In this document: one piece after another, positions 1 to 6,692 of the stretch | Numbering within the stretch: the stretch's first letter is position 1 | How the letters are laid out: each line of letters starts with the position of its first letter | From: Labilibaculum sp. | Lineage (GTDB): Bacteria; Bacteroidota; Bacteroidia; Bacteroidales; Marinifilaceae | Assembly: GCA_016743925.1 (NCBI GenBank) | Contig: JADGFH010000210.1 | Coordinates: forward strand, 1-8,894 | Length of the DNA: 8,894 bases | Reading direction: 5' to 3' | Notes under the pieces: model-generated | What the model saw: the letters and a program-made list of their open reading frames with translations, nothing else | Told to the model about the DNA's origin: nothing | The model's database searches: none | Translations under genes and position numbers: made by a program

Positions 1-328
1 AGTTACAGCTCTTTTGTTGCTGGTCTGAATATATGCTTAGCATGTTTTGGTATCATTAGCTAAAATCAGCCCACAAGCCCAACTTAAATTCGTATTCAAG
101 ATTTCGATAATTCAACAGGAGAGAAGCTCATTCGGTACGATCCCTTACGAAGCGGCAGAAAAACCTGTAGTAATACATTAGTTACAGCTCTTTTGTTGCT
201 GGTCTGAACATATGCTTAGCATGTTTTGGTATCATTAGCTAAAATCAGCCCACAAGCCCAACTTAAATTTGTATTCAAGATTTCGATAATTCAACAGGAG
301 AGAACTTAATTCGGTACAATCACCTTAC
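1..328. repeat. Tandem direct repeat, period about 179 bp (two copies, first truncated by window edge)
   Basis: Bases 1-148 recur at 180-328 with a constant 179-bp offset and only scattered substitutions. Shared landmarks are TATGCTTAGCATGTTTTGG, the AGCCCACAAGCCC block, TATTCAAGATTTCGATAATT, CAACAGGAGAGAA and ATTCGGTAC. A full unit probably begins at the GAAGCGGCAG of 149, because a diverged copy elsewhere (3081-3158) begins at the same point; the first copy would then extend beyond the left edge. Similarity stops after CCTTAC at 328. Both copies carry in-frame stops in the frames I checked, so they look like non-coding or fossil sequence. Their origin is unknown: remnant of a mobile element or a duplicated intergenic module. 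Confidence 0.9.
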
Positions 329-641
329 AGATCGGCTTGCGGAATCTTCTTAGATGAACTTCTCGCTTCCGTTTACGCGTTTGCAAAGCATGCTTGAAAA
401 TAGGAAGGTTTGTTTTTTGGACGCTTACATATGGGATCAATGTTGTCCTAAATAAATTAATCAATTGGGTTGTCTGCCCCAAACCCGACTTCATTTGTTC
501 ATTTAGAATATGATTTCAATTGTATTCACGATTTCCGCTGCGCTCCAATTCTTGTCTTGAAACCTACTCTTTATGCACAAGTATTGAGATTTATTATTAT
601 CCTGACTATGATTAATTATAACTCTCCTTGTTGATGTGAGT

Positions 642-669
642 GTTTCCCTTTCAGGGAAACTGTCGACAG
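642..669. repeat. Pair of adjacent perfect palindromes
   Basis: GTTTCCCT (642-649) and AGGGAAAC (653-660) form an 8-bp perfect stem with a 3-nt loop. It is followed at once by the perfect 10-bp palindrome CTGTCGACAG (660-669). No T-run follows, so it does not read as an intrinsic terminator. It may be the left part of the REP-like module that continues to about 741. Confidence 0.7.
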
Positions 670-702
670 ACTAAAGGGTGAATGAAATGTAAGTAAAAAA
701 AA

Positions 703-741
703 CCCTCTGGCTGTCGCCATCTCCCCTAAAAAGGGAGAATT
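703..741. repeat. REP-like palindromic element
   Basis: The segment has a CCCTCTGGCTGTCGCCAT head followed by the hairpin CTCCC (721-725) / GGGAG (733-737) and then AATTCC. From memory of Bacteroidota genomes, a 'CCCTCTG...CGCCATCTCCCC...GGGAGAATT' module recurs in intergenic regions; this could not be verified here. Only the hairpin is directly seen. There is no T-run after it on either strand that would favour a terminator. Confidence 0.5.
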
Positions 742-934
742 CCGATAGTAAACTGTGCCTAATCTTATTCTACGTTTCAATTAAACTCAAAAAGAACCCT
801 TCTAGTCTATTATCAAGCTTAAATATATTATTAACAGGAAAATACAAGGCACAAGCAAAAACGTTTAGGACGCGATTGATATGGGATAGAGTGGTGAAGC
901 GAATGGAGAAAGCAAATACATCAAAAAGTGCATT

Positions 935-1918
935 TTAAATGCGATTTCTAAACTGCATGGCTGTTACACCAAACTTGCGTTTAAAAGCCTTGCAAAAGTG
1001 AGAGGAATGCTCATATCCACATTCCAACCCTATTTCCAAAATGTTCAGTTCGCTGTTTAGTAGCAAATGCCTGGCCCTATTCATTCGGTAGGTGAGCAAA
1101 TGTCCATAAACCGTATTGCCATAATCTTGTTTGAAAGCTTTTTTCAGTTTGTAAGCGTTTAAACCAACCATCGAGGCAAGCTCTGGAATACTTGGCGGAT
1201 GGCTCACATTCGACGTTAGGATGTACTCCGCCTTTCGTGTTTTTTCCAATTCATCTGACGGCATTTTAGAGGTATCGTAGCAGGAGTGGCAATATTTAAT
1301 TTGCAGAGAGAGCAACTCCAATATTTTGCCTTCGATATACATGCTATTGGTAGGATCCAATTCGAAAGCATCGTCTATCTGGGAAATGATTAGCTGCATT
1401 TCGCTGGTAATAATCAAATTATTTTTACGCAGAAAAGCCAGGTTTTCATTCTCATATTCACAGTACAATTTGCCCAATACATCCGGGTAACGAATGACTA
1501 AATTCTCCAAATAATTCTGCTTTAGTACACAGCTGCGATAGGAATAGGGGGTATTTGCTTCAAAAAGGAGCGTATGATCGGTATGTTTGGGTACAACCAA
1601 TACATTGTTTTCGCCCTCCATCATTTTAGAATTTCGCTCCTCAATCGAATATTTCAATTCCCCTTTCAGCATAAAATTCATGCTGAATAGGGCTTCCTCA
1701 TTCGTGCTTTTCCATCTGATATTGCAAGGAAATACATTTTCTACTTGTACAAGCGATAAACCTGGAAGGCACTTTCTCGCCATATATAAATTGGGATTCT
1801 GCTTATCCTTTATGCAGCATTCTGTATTGATATCAGCATAAAAATCATTTAACAATTGATTCCATTCTTCCTCGGAATGTGGATAAACAATAGATTTCGA
1901 ATCGGTAAAATAGCACAT
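935..1918 (-). CDS. AraC-family transcriptional regulator, PchR-like
   Basis: A 327-residue cytosolic DNA-binding protein. The N-terminal ~215 residues form a variable sensor region. The C-terminal AraC domain has two helix-turn-helix units, at about 243-264 (IPELASMVGLNAYKLKKAFK) and 291-313 (LNILEIGLECGYEHSSHFCK). The linker YGNTVYGHLLTYRMNRARHL (266-285) is the pattern typical of PchR-type regulators, which in other bacteria respond to siderophores; a siderophore role here is inference only, since no siderophore genes are in the window. The protein is rich in cysteine, including a CHSC motif at 210-213. The ATG at 1918 gives a complete family-length product. The gene is divergent from the HU-like gene, and two phased 11-bp repeats lie directly before its start, suggesting autoregulation. 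Confidence 0.9.
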   Translation of the reverse strand: MCYFTDSKSIVYPHSEEEWNQLLNDFYADINTECCIKDKQNPNLYMARKCLPGLSLVQVENVFPCNIRWKSTNEEALFSMNFMLKGELKYSIEERNSKMMEGENNVLVVPKHTDHTLLFEANTPYSYRSCVLKQNYLENLVIRYPDVLGKLYCEYENENLAFLRKNNLIITSEMQLIISQIDDAFELDPTNSMYIEGKILELLSLQIKYCHSCYDTSKMPSDELEKTRKAEYILTSNVSHPPSIPELASMVGLNAYKLKKAFKQDYGNTVYGHLLTYRMNRARHLLLNSELNILEIGLECGYEHSSHFCKAFKRKFGVTAMQFRNRI

Positions 1919-1923
1919 ACGTT

Positions 1924-1955
1924 CTTAGGTATAATTTTTAATCCCTTAGGTATAA
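1924..1955 (-). promoter_or_regulatory. Phased direct repeat, candidate operator of the PchR-like gene
   Basis: CTTAGGTATAA occurs at 1924-1934 and again, identically, at 1945-1955. The period is 21 bp, two turns of the helix. The proximal copy ends 5 nt from the regulator's ATG on the minus strand. AraC proteins commonly bind direct repeats about 21 bp apart, so this is a plausible autoregulatory site, possibly acting by blocking transcription or translation initiation. No convincing TAnnTTTG box was found for this gene. Confidence 0.45.
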
Positions 1956-2041
1956 CAAGCAATTCATTTCCCTTATTTAACTTCATACTTGTTATTTTAT
2001 TGTGATAAGCGCTAGAATAAGAAAATAGAAGGAAAATTGAA

Positions 2042-2066
2042 GGCTCACAAAAACAACTCATGAGCC
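2042..2066 (+). promoter_or_regulatory. Inverted repeat in the leader of the HU-like gene
   Basis: GGCTCA (2042-2047) and TGAGCC (2061-2066) can pair across a 13-nt loop. The right arm lies inside the 8-bp palindrome CTCATGAG. The structure ends 26 nt before the start codon at 2093. It may be an mRNA hairpin or an operator; no T-run follows. No clear promoter was identified for the gene. Confidence 0.35.
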
Positions 2067-2092
2067 ATAGTACTCACAAAATCTAAATAATT

Positions 2093-2833
2093 ATGGAAGT
2101 AAAAGAAAAGAACAGTGTAATGGTAGAATTACACGATCTAAGCATTACGGAACAAAAGGACGATCGTTTTGGTAGGGTAATTACAGCAAAATCTTTATCG
2201 ATAGACGATTTGGTAAACATTGCCATTGCCAGAGGTACCAATTACAGTGCCACCGACCTACGATCTGCCAATGAAATATTGCAGACCATTGCCATAGAGC
2301 AAATCTCTAATGGGGCTTCGGTACATTTTGGTTTGGGCTACTTCAACCTAAGCGTGAATGGTGTATTTATTGGTGATAACGACAAGTGGAATAGCGAAAA
2401 GCACTCCTTATCGGTTCATGTTACACCAACTGCCGAATTACGCAATGCCGTTAAAAATTGTGCGGTAGACGTGAGAGGAATGGCAGCATCGCCAATGGCA
2501 ATCAATTCGGTAACCGATGTGGCTTCGGGAGAGGTGAACAGCAAATTGACTCCGAGTGGTGGAGTGAATGTTACAGGAAACAGAATAAAAATAGAAGGGG
2601 AAGATGCTAGCGTTGGCATTAAGCTGGTAAACGAGGACAGCAAGGAGGAAACTCTGGTGCCAACAACCTCTATACTTACCAATAGCCCTTCTAAACTGAC
2701 TTTTATTGTGCCTGTAGGTTTGGTGGCTGGAGATTATAAGCTGGTGGTAACGACCCAATACAGTAACTCAGGAACGCTACTGAAGGAGGCAAGAGCATTT
2801 GTTCTTGAATACCTTTTAAATGTAGATGTTTAA
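2093..2833 (+). CDS. HU-like DNA-binding protein with DUF4469 C-terminal domain
   Basis: A 246-residue protein of a Bacteroidota-specific family. Residues ~20-125 resemble an IHF/HU-like DNA-binding domain (helical AKSLSIDDLVNIAIARG and the strand region VHFGLGYFNLSVNGVF). Residues ~148-242 match the DUF4469 pattern: TPSGGVNVTGNRIKIEG, then a conserved NSPSKLTFIVP and GDYKLVVTTQYS, ending in LKEARAFVLEYLL, probably an Ig-like beta fold. Family knowledge suggests a nucleoid-associated or chromatin role; the exact function is unknown. There is no signal peptide. The ATG start follows an A-rich leader. It is divergent from the AraC gene and monocistronic, with its own terminator 31 bp downstream. 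Confidence 0.88.
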   Translation: MEVKEKNSVMVELHDLSITEQKDDRFGRVITAKSLSIDDLVNIAIARGTNYSATDLRSANEILQTIAIEQISNGASVHFGLGYFNLSVNGVFIGDNDKWNSEKHSLSVHVTPTAELRNAVKNCAVDVRGMAASPMAINSVTDVASGEVNSKLTPSGGVNVTGNRIKIEGEDASVGIKLVNEDSKEETLVPTTSILTNSPSKLTFIVPVGLVAGDYKLVVTTQYSNSGTLLKEARAFVLEYLLNVDV

Positions 2834-2864
2834 ACTAAATACAATTATTTCCAGAGCTATTGAT

Positions 2865-2892
2865 AAGCCTTCCTTTTGGAGGGCTTTTTTTT
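2865..2892 (+). terminator. Intrinsic terminator of the HU-like gene
   Basis: AAGCCTTCC (2865-2873) pairs with GGAGGGCTT (2878-2886) across a TTTT loop, with a single T-G wobble. The stem runs into an eight-base T-run (2885-2892). It lies 31 bp after the stop codon. Confidence 0.88.
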
Positions 2893-2904
2893 GAATGGAA
2901 AATA

Positions 2905-2996
2905 TGGAGTGTTTCCACATTAGGCTGTGGAGAGCTTCCACACTAGGCTATGGAACGTCTCCACATTAAGGTGTTGAAGGCTTCCACATTAGGCTG
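2905..2996. repeat. Four-unit tandem array of a 23-bp repeat
   Basis: Units lie at 2905-2927, 2928-2950, 2951-2973 and 2974-2996, with no spacers. Each begins TGGA (TTGA in the fourth), has a variable middle, then (T)TCCACATTAGGCTG with one to three substitutions. The TGGA and TCCA of a unit can pair as a small hairpin. The remnant TGAC begins a possible fifth unit. A 23-bp period is not a multiple of three, so this is not a protein repeat. It sits just after a terminator, like a minisatellite. Confidence 0.9.
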
Positions 2997-3080
2997 TGAC
3001 AATGCACCAAATGCAATGCGTCTTTAAATGTGAAAATTACCGATAAACAATTTGCTGCTATGGAACTATTTTACAGCAGG

Positions 3081-3158
3081 GAAGCGGCAGAAAAATCCAA
3101 AATAATACAGCAATTACAACTCTTTTAATACTGGGTTGAAAATATGCTTAGCATGTTT
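3081..3158. repeat. Diverged dispersed copy of the 179-bp repeat
   Basis: This matches 149-227: GAAGCGGCAGAAAAA, then AATAATACA..., TTACA(A/G)CTCTTTT, CTGG(T/G)...GAA and ATATGCTTAGCATGTTT. Similarity is obvious but with many substitutions, and it stops at 3158. Just upstream, from about 3020, the plus strand reads NVKITDKQFAAMELFYSREA and continues about 12 more codons to a stop, which could be a protein fossil. The rest of the repeat unit may resume at 3586 (see that entry). Confidence 0.8.
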
Positions 3159-3175
3159 GTGCAGTCCATACTGGT

Positions 3176-3430
3176 TTATTTCCCATAAACATTCTTTACA
3201 CAATTAGAAAAATATGAATCAGGTTGAAGTACTTTATAGTGTGTAGCAAAATTTTTCAGCTTCCCTACATCCCTATTTGCCATATATTTGATAAAGTAAT
3301 TATCCATTTTTCTTAAAGAGCATGTATAATAGAGCGTATCACTATGTGTAATATTTACAATTTTATCAGTCCATCCTAAAATGAAAATATTATGCCACAA
3401 GGACCAATTTGTGATGAAATGCGAGCCCAT
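3176..3430 (-). CDS. Hypothetical small protein (uncertain)
   Basis: An 84-codon minus-strand frame, beginning with ATG two codons after an upstream in-frame stop. The translation has a normal protein-like mix (W, Y, K, D and N spread through it, ending FSNCVKNVYGK) and no recognisable domain. There is an AGGA about 14 nt before the ATG, weak support for a start. It lies between the two apparent halves of a diverged 179-bp repeat, so it may be a captured or inserted fragment, a remnant of a longer gene, or chance. I do not recognise it. Confidence 0.25.
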   Translation of the reverse strand: MGSHFITNWSLWHNIFILGWTDKIVNITHSDTLYYTCSLRKMDNYFIKYMANRDVGKLKNFATHYKVLQPDSYFSNCVKNVYGK

Positions 3431-3483
3431 GTTAAACTAGTATTTCCTATCCATTCGGTAGGCTATATCTGTTGAGTCGAATA

Positions 3484-3514
3484 CATGACTAGCATCTTAA
3501 AGATGCTTGTCATG
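3484..3514. repeat. Near-perfect 31-bp palindrome
   Basis: CATGACTAGCATCTT (3484-3498) and AAGATGCTTGTCATG (3500-3514) are inverted copies with one mismatched pair and a 1-nt centre. No T-run follows on either strand, so it is not an ordinary terminator. It lies upstream of the START-like gene's promoter and could be an operator or a REP-type hairpin. A second, perfect 12-bp palindrome, ATCAAATTTGAT, is at 3538-3549. Confidence 0.75.
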
Positions 3515-3585
3515 TTAGGGAATCATAAAGTAGATTCATCAAATTTGATTTGACTAACGAGAATTCACAAAGATTTTCACATGAT

Positions 3586-3616
3586 CTTAAATTAGTATTC
3601 AAAATTCCAAAATTCG
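3586..3616. repeat. Possible detached right part of a 179-bp repeat copy
   Basis: CTTAAATTAGTATTCAAAATT resembles the CTTAAATTCGTATTCAAGATT core of the 179-bp repeat (about 25 of 31 positions by eye, allowing one gap). If real, a diverged copy beginning at 3081 was split by about 420 bp. The match is short and AT-rich, so chance is possible. Confidence 0.35.
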
Positions 3617-3642
3617 TATCCTTCATTCTTAGCAGGCGGTTA

Positions 3643-3650
3643 TATTTTTG
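3643..3650 (+). promoter_or_regulatory. Bacteroidota-type -7 box before the START-like gene
   Basis: TATTTTTG matches the TAnnTTTG -7 consensus of Bacteroidota and lies 25 bp before the ATG at 3676. No good TTG-type -33 element is visible. The identical octamer precedes the ferritin gene. Confidence 0.55.
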
Positions 3651-3675
3651 TGTTGTAATATTAAATACAATACAA

Positions 3676-4302
3676 ATGAGAAATACAATTATTTTAGGTC
3701 TGCTCATAGTCTGGGGATCTACTCTCAAAGCTCAATCGGCTAACGAAGAACTGCAGTGGGAAGAAGTTTACAAGGAAGCAAACACAAGTGTTCAAACCTG
3801 TTTTCCGAAGCAGGTAATTGCAGATGGTTCAAAAGAAGTCGTTTTCAATTGGAAGTTATCTTCTGTTCAGAGGGCGAGTTTTGAGAAATGCATCAAGGTC
3901 ATCAAAAACATAGCTCTTCACAAAGATTTGTACGATTGCGAAACCAGTGAGTTGGTCGCTAAGACCGACAGTACACGCTTGGCGTATTACTTTTTCAATT
4001 CTCCCTGGCCGGTTCCCGATGTGGATTTGGTAAGAAGCATTTCCAGTAGCCTGGACGAGAAGAATCAGGTATTTGTTTCCCAACATATTTCCACACCAAA
4101 AGCAGTTAAGGATAAAGGTTTTAAACGATTACAAGTTTCGGATATTGTTTATCGGCTGGAAAAGCTGTCAGACAGCGAAACTCGTTTTGAAATACAAGGA
4201 AAATTTATCCCTGTGGGCGTTCCGTTAGTATTGGCGAAGGCATGGTTTCCAAATGGACCAGTGAAGATTTTAGATAAAATTGTTGAATTGACTAAGAAGT
4301 AA
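3676..4302 (+). CDS. Secreted START-like lipid-binding domain protein
   Basis: A 208-residue precursor. The start at 3676 is preferred over an in-frame ATG at 3550 because it gives a clean signal peptide (MRNTIILGLLIVWGSTLKAQ, cleavage near AQ-SA) and because the promoter box lies between the two ATGs. There is no lipobox cysteine, so a soluble periplasmic product is expected. The mature part resembles the START/SRPBCC hydrophobic-cavity fold: a first half with ELQWEEVYKEAN, the family hallmark FFNSPWPVPDVDLV (about residues 104-117), then alternating strands and a C-terminal helix (LAKAWFPNGPVKILDKIVEL). Such domains bind lipids, sterol-like molecules or other hydrophobic ligands; the ligand is unknown. 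It is first in a four-gene cassette, 5 bp before the dehydrogenase. Confidence 0.82.
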   Translation: MRNTIILGLLIVWGSTLKAQSANEELQWEEVYKEANTSVQTCFPKQVIADGSKEVVFNWKLSSVQRASFEKCIKVIKNIALHKDLYDCETSELVAKTDSTRLAYYFFNSPWPVPDVDLVRSISSSLDEKNQVFVSQHISTPKAVKDKGFKRLQVSDIVYRLEKLSDSETRFEIQGKFIPVGVPLVLAKAWFPNGPVKILDKIVELTKK

Positions 4303-4307
4303 ATAGC

Positions 4308-5132
4308 ATGGAAAAGAAAGAGAAAGTAGTATTGATAACCGGAGCCTCAGCCGGTATAGGTGAAGCAACAGCAATTCTAATGAAGAAGGCAGGTTTTATA
4401 GTATATGCTGCTGCGCGCAGAGTAGACAGAATGCGCAAACTGGAAAAGCATGGCATTGAGATATTAGATTTGGATGTAACCGTAGAAGAATCGATGGTGA
4501 AGTGCGCCAATATTATTTTGGCAAAACACGGCAGCTTGGATGTCTTGGTAAATAATGCGGGCTATGGTTCTTACGGAGCCATGGAGGATATTCCCATGGA
4601 GGAAGCCAAAAAACAATTCGAGGTAAATGTGTTTGGCTTGGCTCGCATGACACAGCTATTTTTACCATCTATGCGCAAACAGTCTTCGGGTAAAATCATT
4701 AATGTATCTTCGGTGGGTGGGAAAATTGGTTCTCCGCATGGGGTTTGGTATCAGGGCAGTAAGTTTGCTGTGGAAGGCATGAGCGACAGCTTGCGAATGG
4801 AACTGAAACAATTTAATATCGATGTCGTGGTGATTGAACCTGGTGCTATAAAGACGGAATGGAGTGAAATTACGCAGGAAAACATGTTGAAAATATCGGG
4901 ACATACCGATTATGGCAAGAACATTAAAATACATGCTGCGTCACTCAAAAAGTACGACAAGATGGGATCTGAGCCTTTGGTTATCGCGAAAGGAATACTG
5001 AAAGCAGCTACAGCTCGTAAGCCTAAAACGCGCTATGCCATTGGCAAAGGAGTATCCATCGTATTATTTCTCAAAACCATATTATCGGATCGTCTATTCG
5101 ATCGTTTTTTAATGAAAACCTTACTCGGTTAA
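4308..5132 (+). CDS. Short-chain dehydrogenase/reductase (classical SDR, probably NADP-dependent)
   Basis: A 274-residue cytosolic oxidoreductase with a Rossmann fold. Seen motifs: the cofactor-binding TGASAGIG (11-18); basic AARR (35-38) after the second strand, which favours NADP(H); NNAG (82-85); catalytic Asn107; Ser135; and the YxxxK pair Tyr148/Lys152. EPGAIKTEW (177-185) follows. All catalytic residues are present, so it should be active. The long C-terminal part (~190-274) is the substrate-specific region and ends in hydrophobic helices. The substrate cannot be read from sequence. The gene begins 5 bp after the START-like gene, so the two are almost certainly co-transcribed; a hydrophobic carbonyl or alcohol substrate would fit, but that is inference. 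Confidence 0.93.
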   Translation: MEKKEKVVLITGASAGIGEATAILMKKAGFIVYAAARRVDRMRKLEKHGIEILDLDVTVEESMVKCANIILAKHGSLDVLVNNAGYGSYGAMEDIPMEEAKKQFEVNVFGLARMTQLFLPSMRKQSSGKIINVSSVGGKIGSPHGVWYQGSKFAVEGMSDSLRMELKQFNIDVVVIEPGAIKTEWSEITQENMLKISGHTDYGKNIKIHAASLKKYDKMGSEPLVIAKGILKAATARKPKTRYAIGKGVSIVLFLKTILSDRLFDRFLMKTLLG

Positions 5133-5167
5133 TTGTTGTAATTTTAAAGCGAATAGGAGATTTACAA

Positions 5168-6076
5168 ATGACTGATATAGTAAGAATTAATTCGATAAGT
5201 AAAATTCATGAGCTGATGGGCCATCCAAAACCCAAACATCCCTTGATCACATTTATCGATTTTGCGGATACGATGCTATCTGAAATGGAAGAGAATTTTA
5301 AGTTCGTATCTGGCTTTTATGCCATAATTCATAAGGAGAATGTGCATTGCGATTTTAAATATGGCAGGGGAGATTACGATTTTGAGGAAGGGTCTCTTCT
5401 GTTTATGGCGCCCGAACAGTTACTTGTATTCGAAGGTGCATCGGGAGCAGGAAATTCAAAAGGATGGGGGATCTTTTTTCATCCCGATTTAATCCGTAAA
5501 AGCATATTGTCCGAAAGAATAAAGGAGTACAGCTTTTTCTCTTACGACCTTAACGAAGCCTTGCATTTGTCCGATCAGGAGCGTAAAACCATAACAGATA
5601 TTGCGCATAACATCAGATCGGAATACAGTCAAAATATAGATGTATATAGTCAGGATGTAATTGTTTCTAATATAGAGCTACTGCTGAGTCATAGTAAGCG
5701 TTATTATGGCCGTCAGTTTATTACCCGAAACAGTCAGAATCTGGATGCAATTTCACGATTTGAGAGTTTGTTAAATGAGTATTATACAAAGAATAAACAA
5801 ATTGATAAAGGCATCCCAAAGGTTCAGTATTTTGCTGAGAAACTCAACTTGTCGGCACCCTATCTAACCGATCTGTTAAAGCAGGTGAATGGTAAAAACA
5901 CGCAGGAGCACATTCATTTAAAAATTGTTGATTTGGCAAAAACAAAGCTACTCAACACCAATGGTTCGGTTAGCGAAATTGCTTATGATTTGGGCTTTGA
6001 ATATCCGCAATATTTTTCACGTATGTTTAAAAAGAAAACCGGATTGAGTCCTGCAGAATACAGGCAGGTAAATTGA
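5168..6076 (+). CDS. AraC-family transcriptional regulator
   Basis: A 302-residue regulator. Residues ~25-180 form an N-terminal sensor region with a cupin-like stretch (YDFEEGSLLFMAPEQLLVFEG, 70-90). Residues ~205-300 form the AraC DNA-binding domain, with helix-turn-helix units at about 218-239 (QYFAEKLNLSAPYLTDLLKQ) and 267-290 (VSEIAYDLGFEYPQYFSRMF), closing with the family signature FKKKTGLSPAEYR (287-299). The strong AGGAG at 5155-5159, 8 nt before the ATG, fixes the start and is unusual among these genes. It sits 35 bp after the SDR gene and 7 bp before the membrane gene, so it likely regulates its own cassette. Its effector is unknown. Confidence 0.93.
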   Translation: MTDIVRINSISKIHELMGHPKPKHPLITFIDFADTMLSEMEENFKFVSGFYAIIHKENVHCDFKYGRGDYDFEEGSLLFMAPEQLLVFEGASGAGNSKGWGIFFHPDLIRKSILSERIKEYSFFSYDLNEALHLSDQERKTITDIAHNIRSEYSQNIDVYSQDVIVSNIELLLSHSKRYYGRQFITRNSQNLDAISRFESLLNEYYTKNKQIDKGIPKVQYFAEKLNLSAPYLTDLLKQVNGKNTQEHIHLKIVDLAKTKLLNTNGSVSEIAYDLGFEYPQYFSRMFKKKTGLSPAEYRQVN

Positions 6077-6083
6077 TATAAAT

Positions 6084-6602
6084 ATGGATTTTATACAACA
6101 CACAATAAATTGGTCGAAAGGGGAAATTCTGGAAGCCACTTGTTACGGTATTGGTGGTTTGGTAGTGGTACTATCTGCTGTATTGTTCTGGAAATTTGGA
6201 GGTACGCCAAACAGCAAAGCATTGGTTTTCCCCTTACTTGTAGCAGGAATGTTTTTCACCACAATAGGAGCTATCGGGGTTTATTCGAATAATGCTCGCA
6301 TTGCCAAATTTGAAAACTCTTGGGAGCAGAATCCAGATGCATTTGTCTTATCAGAAAAAGCAAGGGTGGAAGGTTTCGACAACATCTTTAAGTATTCGTA
6401 TCCCGCTGCTTTTGTTTTGGTGATGGCAGGAGCCATTTTGTTCTTTCTGTTTAAAACACCCAACCTAAAAGCTATTAGTTTAGGCTTATTATTGATCGGA
6501 TTGTTTGGGTATTTCATCGATTTCTTTGCTGCTGAAAGAGCGGATCTCTATTATCAGGAAATCGAAAGAGTTTTAAATAAAGAGGGATTTGAAGTGCTTT
6601 AA
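6084..6602 (+). CDS. Four-helix integral membrane protein of unknown function
   Basis: A 172-residue protein with no domain I recognise. It has four hydrophobic segments at about 20-38, 47-67, 104-124 and 129-149. A polar region of about 36 residues separates helices 2 and 3 (NNARIAKFENSWEQNP, about 69-84), and a charged C-terminal tail (AERADLYYQEIERVLNKEGF) follows helix 4. There is no signal peptide other than helix 1. It starts 7 bp after the AraC gene and is probably translated from the same mRNA. No terminator is visible after it, so some read-through toward ferritin is possible. Confidence 0.8.
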   Translation: MDFIQHTINWSKGEILEATCYGIGGLVVVLSAVLFWKFGGTPNSKALVFPLLVAGMFFTTIGAIGVYSNNARIAKFENSWEQNPDAFVLSEKARVEGFDNIFKYSYPAAFVLVMAGAILFFLFKTPNLKAISLGLLLIGLFGYFIDFFAAERADLYYQEIERVLNKEGFEVL

Positions 6603-6692
6603 CATGAATAGAAAACCTTTTTTAAACCTTATTGCAATATAAAATAGAATGATTCTACATTAGCATTTCTGCGGTGTTCACTTAATTCTTCT

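Larger units (their letters stand above)
329..934. other. Gene-poor stretch
   Basis: No convincing gene lies between the 179-bp repeats and the minus-strand regulator. A 62-codon minus-strand reading frame at 306-494 overlaps the end of a repeat copy, is very basic toward its end and has no recognisable domain. The stretch includes a short GTATTCACGATTTCC motif (about 517-531) that resembles the GTATTCAAGATTTCG core of the 179-bp repeat, and the palindrome cluster annotated separately. No clear terminator for the minus-strand regulator was found; the best candidate (AGAA/TTCT before a T-run near 788-800, read on the minus strand) is too weak to call. Confidence 0.5.

Noticed and set aside
306..494. 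Minus-strand 62-codon ORF as a real gene
   Set aside because: It overlaps the end of a repeat copy, has a low-complexity basic stretch and no recognisable domain or start signal.
1849..2061. Minus-strand 70-codon ORF overlapping the PchR-like gene's start
   Set aside because: It overlaps a well-supported gene in another frame and covers its control region; the composition is unlike a protein family I know.
2905..2996. CRISPR array
   Set aside because: The 23-bp units are contiguous with no spacers, and no cas genes are present.
3550..3675. Longer N-terminus for the START-like protein
   Set aside because: The extension covers the probable promoter and repeat-like DNA, and would bury a clear signal peptide that begins at 3676.
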